In this document: piece after piece, positions 59,451-64,000 of the stretch
Numbering within the stretch: position 1 is the first letter of the stretch
How the letters are laid out: every line of letters begins with the position of its first letter
Assembly: GCF_900101765.1 (NCBI RefSeq)
Contig: NZ_LT627735.1
Coordinates: 1,776,001-1,840,000, forward strand
Source of the DNA: Nonlabens sp. Hel1_33_55
GTDB taxonomy: Bacteria > Bacteroidota > Bacteroidia > Flavobacteriales > Flavobacteriaceae
Direction of reading: 5' to 3'
Length of the DNA stretch: 64,000 nucleotides
Made by a program: the position numbers and the translations under genes
The notes under the pieces: model-generated
What the model saw: the letters and a program-made list of their open reading frames with translations, nothing else
Databases searched by the model: none
What the model was told of the DNA's origin: nothing

Positions 59451-61394
59451 TTAATTTAAAATTTTAATGTCATCAAAGTAATAAGTACTACCGTCACCAG
59501 GACGGCCATCGATAAACTCAAAGAATATTACAATTCGAACAAGATTGTTTCCTGGATTAAGCGCGGTAAAATCCCACTCTAATTCTTCCCATTCACCAGA
59601 TGTTGTGGTATTGGCATCTAAAAACTTTCTAGCTCCTGCCGTGTTTCCAGCGTCTTCCAATTGTACTCTAATTGGAATACCTGACTTAGGCGAAAGAACC
59701 TTCATTCTAAATTTTCTAGAACCAGAGAAGGTAATAGGAGCGTCTAACTCAAGAACATTACCCGCAAAAAAGGCAGCTCCATTACTTTTCAATGATTCCC
59801 CAACATTAGCAGTTGGATTAATACCAGTTGGCATTGGGTTAGCAACTACTGCTGGTACGGCGCCTTCAAAACCAGTTAATCCATAATCAAGCGTTGGTGA
59901 CTCAAATCCTACAGGTAGCGCTACTTGTGTAGCAGCAACATCATTAACATTGGGCGAAGGCTCTACTACTTCTTTATAATAATAGATATTATCAACAAAT
60001 ATGTTTGAGATTGTTGGAACGTTAGCGCTATTGTTAGATATGAAAAACATAAGTCCTATGGCATCACGTCTGCTTAACCCTGCAAATTCTCCTAGTGGTA
60101 TATCAAATCCAACCCATTCGTTACTTCTCAAATTTGTACCGCTAATAACTCTACGTCCAGATATTTCATTTGCTGTTTGGACACCATTTAGTAATTGTAG
60201 TGTCAATTGATCACCTGGCTGAATCTCTTCTTGAACATTGATATCCACGTGGATATGTGTCATTTGTGAAGCATTTATCGGAGATACATCCATAAAGGTT
60301 CCTATACCGACAAAATTTAAATTAGTATAGTTTATTACTTGCTGACCACCTATGTTGATAGGCGGAGCACCACCTAAGGTCGTCTGTCCATCTCCATTAA
60401 AAAAGCCGTTGTAGTAATCTACAGGTACATTATTATAGGCATCGCTGAATACTGAAATAACATTTGCTTGATCCCTGTCAGGAGTAGGTGCTTGCTCAAA
60501 ATCTCCTAAAGATTCTAAAGTGAGTGATCCCGCAGCATCAACACCATTTAATGATGCAGTGATCACTGTCGTCCCAGAACCTATCACATTTACATTTCCT
60601 GTTTCATCAATTACAGCCACTGATGAATCAGAGGAACTAAAGGTGAAGTAGGCTGGAGCGGCGATAACTGTGATATCCTCTCCATTTGCAGTATTTAGTG
60701 TTTGGGTTAATCCTGTAATAGCCGGCGAGGATCCTACAAACGTTTGTTGAACTACATCCTCACCGTTGAAGATTCTAGGTCTTGGCTGTGCTACTGTTCC
60801 TAAACTCTCAAATTGAACTGTGTCCAACCAAAAAGTATATCCATCACCATCTTCAGGTCCTTCTGCGTACCAAAGCAAGCCGCTTTCTTGGGTTAGTTTT
60901 GAAGCGTCTGGAATAGGAATTATATATTTTTTCCAATTTGTAGTTAATCGCAAGTTCTGACGAGTCACCAAATATTTTGCATCTCCAAAATCCTGCCCGA
61001 AGCCAATCTCATTTATGGTTCCAGCGGTTGTAGCTTTCGCGTAAAATGTTAAGGCATCGTACTTAGTCAAGTTCCTACCGCCATTAAGATCTTGAAATAT
61101 CGCTCCTGCAAAGGCGCCATCTGGATCTCCAACATTAGGAACATCAAACCTCATGGATGCAGAACCTTCAAACACGGTTTGATTATCCACCGTAAAGGCG
61201 TCCAGCTTTGAACCTCCAAAAGGAAAGTATTCAAGGCCGACACTGAATCCATCAATGAATACGTCTGCGTTATCAGAGAAAAGAGCCTCTACGGCATCAT
61301 CTGAAATCTCACGTTCGCAGGTCACTAAAGTAAAGGCAACCAGACAAATGGCGCTTAAACTTTTCCAATTTATATTATATATCTTTTTCATCAT
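59451..61394 (-). CDS. Surface glycan-binding lipoprotein with Ig-like and CBM-like domains
   Basis: The ATG at MMKKIYNINWKSLSAICLV gives a lipoprotein signal (LVTC) and about 647 residues; an upstream TTG extension would overlap the preceding gene. Four beta domains follow: a CBM-like domain (about 45-215), a bacterial Ig-like group 2 domain (about 220-310), a module shared with the T9SS protein at 47077 (about 320-490), and a C-terminal CBM-like domain (about 500-647). I see no catalytic motif. It likely holds glucan at the cell surface for the neighbouring enzymes, a role similar to SusE/SusF. Confidence 0.8.
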   Translation of the reverse strand: MMKKIYNINWKSLSAICLVAFTLVTCEREISDDAVEALFSDNADVFIDGFSVGLEYFPFGGSKLDAFTVDNQTVFEGSASMRFDVPNVGDPDGAFAGAIFQDLNGGRNLTKYDALTFYAKATTAGTINEIGFGQDFGDAKYLVTRQNLRLTTNWKKYIIPIPDASKLTQESGLLWYAEGPEDGDGYTFWLDTVQFESLGTVAQPRPRIFNGEDVVQQTFVGSSPAITGLTQTLNTANGEDITVIAAPAYFTFSSSDSSVAVIDETGNVNVIGSGTTVITASLNGVDAAGSLTLESLGDFEQAPTPDRDQANVISVFSDAYNNVPVDYYNGFFNGDGQTTLGGAPPINIGGQQVINYTNLNFVGIGTFMDVSPINASQMTHIHVDINVQEEIQPGDQLTLQLLNGVQTANEISGRRVISGTNLRSNEWVGFDIPLGEFAGLSRRDAIGLMFFISNNSANVPTISNIFVDNIYYYKEVVEPSPNVNDVAATQVALPVGFESPTLDYGLTGFEGAVPAVVANPMPTGINPTANVGESLKSNGAAFFAGNVLELDAPITFSGSRKFRMKVLSPKSGIPIRVQLEDAGNTAGARKFLDANTTTSGEWEELEWDFTALNPGNNLVRIVIFFEFIDGRPGDGSTYYFDDIKILN

Positions 61395-61401
61395 TGCTAA
61401 T

Positions 61402-64000
61402 TTATTTTCCAATGTTTATATGAACATAAGTTCTTATTTCCCATTCAGATCCATTTGGGAATCCAACAGGGCTTATAGTAGGTTGATTGGCAAATTCTGC
61501 TGAGTTGTTAGGGCTATATCTTGGTGAGAATTGATCCAATGATCTCCAAGTTCCTCTTATACCCATCACTGTACTTGGTAGGATAAACCAGTCTGGTTTG
61601 CTTAAAGAATAAGAAAGGTCTAACATTAATTGAAGTGGGAAAGTCAGGTTAAAATCTCTATGATAATCGTATGGTCCCCAATCGTTCACCTTTACCTCAG
61701 AAATGAGCTTCATTTTGTTGTAAACGAGTCTCAAGTCACCACCGTATCGATAAATCAATCGTTCGCTATCACCATTAGGTTGACTTTTTCCGTAGTATAG
61801 ATTTCCTATCAATGCTAACTCTGGAGAAATCTTAGAAACGATTCTACTATTTGCTTCCCATAAATCTTCTGCTGGAACTGAATCTGGGAATGGGAAGAAA
61901 GTTCTATTAGCATTAAAACCTATGTGAGCATCCTGCTTAGTTGGTAGGTGCCAAAAAACAAATCCTGCACTAAACGCCAGAGGAGCATCTTCTGTTCTAT
62001 CATTTTCCCATTCATAAAACCAAGTTCCAGGAGTTGGATCAAATGTTAGCAACAATTCTCCTGCCGTAGTTTCACGGTTACCTCTTACGGCAAATGGATC
62101 GTCAATGACGTTTCTCAATCTTCCAGGTGCACCGGTATCACTAGGCATTGCCTCAACTAATGGTTTTTGATACAAAAAGTTGGGAGCTATTTGCCAATCG
62201 CCCATGGTGTATGTAAAACCTGTTAGGAAGTTGGACATATTACCGCTACCGATATCCTTAAGTCTCCAGCCTGTAAAGGTTTGAGTTTGATCAGCTCCAC
62301 CTTGGGCAACTAATCCATTAACGCCACCTTGCGCATACCAATTGATTTTTCCACCTTGATAGGTGACTTTGGCTTTTGCACCCCAATTATCACTTGATTT
62401 TACTTTATCCTGAAATACAGTATAGTTTCCTGGCTCTCCTTTTACGTCCTGATAGGTCAATCCGTTTAATGGACTTCCAGCCCAAATACCACCCAACATG
62501 AATCCGAATTTTCCAACCTCTTTTTCGAGCACTAATGTTGCTCTTTCAGTAGGGAATGGTGGAATAATACCACTACGTAATTGGTTAGGATTAAGCTCTC
62601 TTCTACCATCATCTCCTAGAATAATTTCAGTTTCGACATCTCTGTGATAGATTCCCGTTACATCTATGCCAGATACATTTCTTCTGTATTTAAAGAGTGA
62701 GGTTGGATTTCCACCCCACCATAATTGTGGTCCAAAAGCGGCTTTTGCTCCATCCAAAACTCCTTTACCATCAATCTCGACTCCTAAAAACTCACCACCA
62801 TAAATATCTAAGTTTGGTCCGTAGTTTGCTTCTGGATATAACCCAAAGAAATCCCCTTCATAACCCCAGTGGTAATGGCCTGTTCTGTAAAAACCACGAA
62901 GATCAAAGTCCTTTGCATTCCATTCAAACTCGGCATTGTAAACGTTCACTCTATTTACATCGTCAATAACAACGCGTTGGTTGGTATTATCAAGTGTGAC
63001 AACCGGTCTTGCTCTATTTTCATAGAAGATTTCATTGATTGGGTTTTGAGCAACCCTTCCAATTACGTTGAAGTTTACTTCTGCCCTCATGTTCGCTGAA
63101 GGTTTTCCTTCAACTCCAATAAAATAAGATTGCATATGATCAAAACCTAATTCATCTGGGAATGCATTGGAATCAGGATCTGCTGTTTCAGGCGTCGTAA
63201 TTAAAGAACCTCCTGTCGTAAATGTTGTAAATCTTGCCGACAAATTACTGATCGCCAATTTAGGGCCACTGCCTCCACCACCTAAGGCAGCTGCATCACC
63301 ACGCGCTCTCAAAACTGCATCCATAATACTTATGCTGTCAAAGTAATTTTGCATCTTCTCTAGATTCATTCCATCAGCATATGGGTCTAATTGATGTACC
63401 TCCTTTAAAGCATAGTATGCAGCACGTGGATACAATTCATAAAGACCTCTTTCATTGGAATATCCTTTAGCAGCAATTCCAAACCACTCTTCATTCATAT
63501 TTTTTGAAGTCCCATCAGTGTCCATGGCATAACCACCACTCAACCAACTGGCCTCTGTATTATGAATATCTAAATCTTCAGTTTGTCCACGTTTCCACCA
63601 TCCATCGCTAAATTGAAAAGTAAATCCTCCTATGGAGTTTTCAGCTTTACCTAAACCAGCCGCGTTCTCATAAATTTCTTTCCAGTTATTAAACATGTAA
63701 TAGGCCTGCATCTTTTGATCTTCCTTATTGTCAAGTGCATTGAACGCATCAGAACCAAATTCTGAAAACATCAATGGTTTACCCAACTCATTTTTAACTC
63801 TGTCAAAAGCATCTGCAAAAGAAACCCCACGATACATGTTTGTTGCGTATATATCTATGTCTGTACAATATTCTGCCACTAGATCCAGATAAAGTAAGTC
63901 ACCATTACAAATAGCTACGGGATGTTGAGAATCCAACTTCTTCATTTCAAGAACGGCATCATTAAAAGTTTTGTACATAGCTCTAGCCCTAGTGATTACA
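61402..64000 (-). CDS. Glycosidase-like domain fused to outer-membrane beta-barrel (5' end missing)
   Basis: The open frame runs off the right edge, so the N-terminus is missing. The visible N-terminal part (about 240 residues) resembles the end of a TIM-barrel glycosidase of clan A/GH2 type: HPVAICNGDLLYLDLV, DIYATNMYRGVSF and a candidate nucleophile Glu in PLMFSEFGSDAFN. From about residue 240 to the end, the sequence is a long run of alternating aromatic/polar beta-strands (FYRTGHYHWGYEGDFFGLY, INWYAQGGVNGLV, LSYSLSKPDWFILPSTVMGI) with turns rich in Asn, Gly and Asp, typical of an outer-membrane barrel. A glycosidase carried by a barrel is inferred, not proven. Confidence 0.72.
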   Translation of the reverse strand, partial: VITRARAMYKTFNDAVLEMKKLDSQHPVAICNGDLLYLDLVAEYCTDIDIYATNMYRGVSFADAFDRVKNELGKPLMFSEFGSDAFNALDNKEDQKMQAYYMFNNWKEIYENAAGLGKAENSIGGFTFQFSDGWWKRGQTEDLDIHNTEASWLSGGYAMDTDGTSKNMNEEWFGIAAKGYSNERGLYELYPRAAYYALKEVHQLDPYADGMNLEKMQNYFDSISIMDAVLRARGDAAALGGGGSGPKLAISNLSARFTTFTTGGSLITTPETADPDSNAFPDELGFDHMQSYFIGVEGKPSANMRAEVNFNVIGRVAQNPINEIFYENRARPVVTLDNTNQRVVIDDVNRVNVYNAEFEWNAKDFDLRGFYRTGHYHWGYEGDFFGLYPEANYGPNLDIYGGEFLGVEIDGKGVLDGAKAAFGPQLWWGGNPTSLFKYRRNVSGIDVTGIYHRDVETEIILGDDGRRELNPNQLRSGIIPPFPTERATLVLEKEVGKFGFMLGGIWAGSPLNGLTYQDVKGEPGNYTVFQDKVKSSDNWGAKAKVTYQGGKINWYAQGGVNGLVAQGGADQTQTFTGWRLKDIGSGNMSNFLTGFTYTMGDWQIAPNFLYQKPLVEAMPSDTGAPGRLRNVIDDPFAVRGNRETTAGELLLTFDPTPGTWFYEWENDRTEDAPLAFSAGFVFWHLPTKQDAHIGFNANRTFFPFPDSVPAEDLWEANSRIVSKISPELALIGNLYYGKSQPNGDSERLIYRYGGDLRLVYNKMKLISEVKVNDWGPYDYHRDFNLTFPLQLMLDLSYSLSKPDWFILPSTVMGIRGTWRSLDQFSPRYSPNNSAEFANQPTISPVGFPNGSEWEIRTYVHINIGK

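Noticed and set aside
61395..61412. TTG start for the glycan-binding lipoprotein
   Set aside because: It would overlap the upstream stop and lengthen the signal peptide. The ATG at 61394 fits a lipoprotein signal better.

Overview
The window looks like a chromosomal segment of a marine Flavobacteriaceae bacterium (Bacteroidota), probably near Nonlabens or Dokdonia. Supporting signs are Bacteroidetes-type promoters (TTTG-N19-TAnnTTTG), a T9SS C-terminal sorting domain, many lipoproteins, a split transketolase, a myxol-type carotenoid cluster and a laminarin-type glycan locus. Most genes are complete. The outer-membrane efflux gene at the left edge and the glycosidase/beta-barrel gene at the right edge are cut by the window.

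Layout. 1-4910: RND efflux operon (GbsR/MarR regulator, membrane fusion protein, inner-membrane pump, outer-membrane factor), with an operator-like dyad upstream. 5045-7524: sensor kinase plus LytTR response regulator. 7826-21953: mostly housekeeping genes: a DUF2383-type protein, a DnaQ/GIY-YIG nuclease, dnaB, accA, a tgt-LptF/G-EamA operon, split transketolase, an FKBP lipoprotein, an S4 protein, a phosphoribosyltransferase and shikimate kinase. 22042-22245: tRNA-Lys and tRNA-Leu, each followed by a terminator. 22454-30018: carotenoid cluster with a CarH-like B12-binding MerR regulator, crtI, crtB, crtZ, crtD, cruF, crtY and a convergent crtA-related hydroxylase. This set is consistent with zeaxanthin/myxol synthesis under light control. 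30116-44446: gamma-glutamyltransferase, a PagL-like deacylase, an SDR, aconitase, and an operon of three periplasmic PpiC foldases, a MoxR ATPase and an unlisted 58-aa membrane protein; then small accessory genes and an FAD-linked oxidase.

44493-64000: a beta-1,3-glucan (laminarin) locus on the minus strand. Lipoprotein GH16, GH17, GH30 and GH3 enzymes would act outside the cytoplasm. Two proteins share a putative glycan-binding module. The inner-membrane step is an MFS (GPH-type) transporter fused to a GH17 domain, next to a free cytosolic GH17 paralogue and a large cytosolic GH149-type beta-1,3-glucan phosphorylase. At the right edge a glycosidase-like domain is fused to an outer-membrane beta-barrel. 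No SusC/SusD pair is in the window.

The strongest unexplained signal is a repeated perfect palindrome with core GCTTTCGCGAAAGC. It occurs 17 times in 64 kb, in ten intergenic gaps and inside seven genes. In the genes it is read in all three frames (RFRES, LSRK, AFAKA), so the DNA appears to be selected rather than the peptide. Some copies extend into longer perfect palindromes, up to 36 bp. I know of no assigned function for it.
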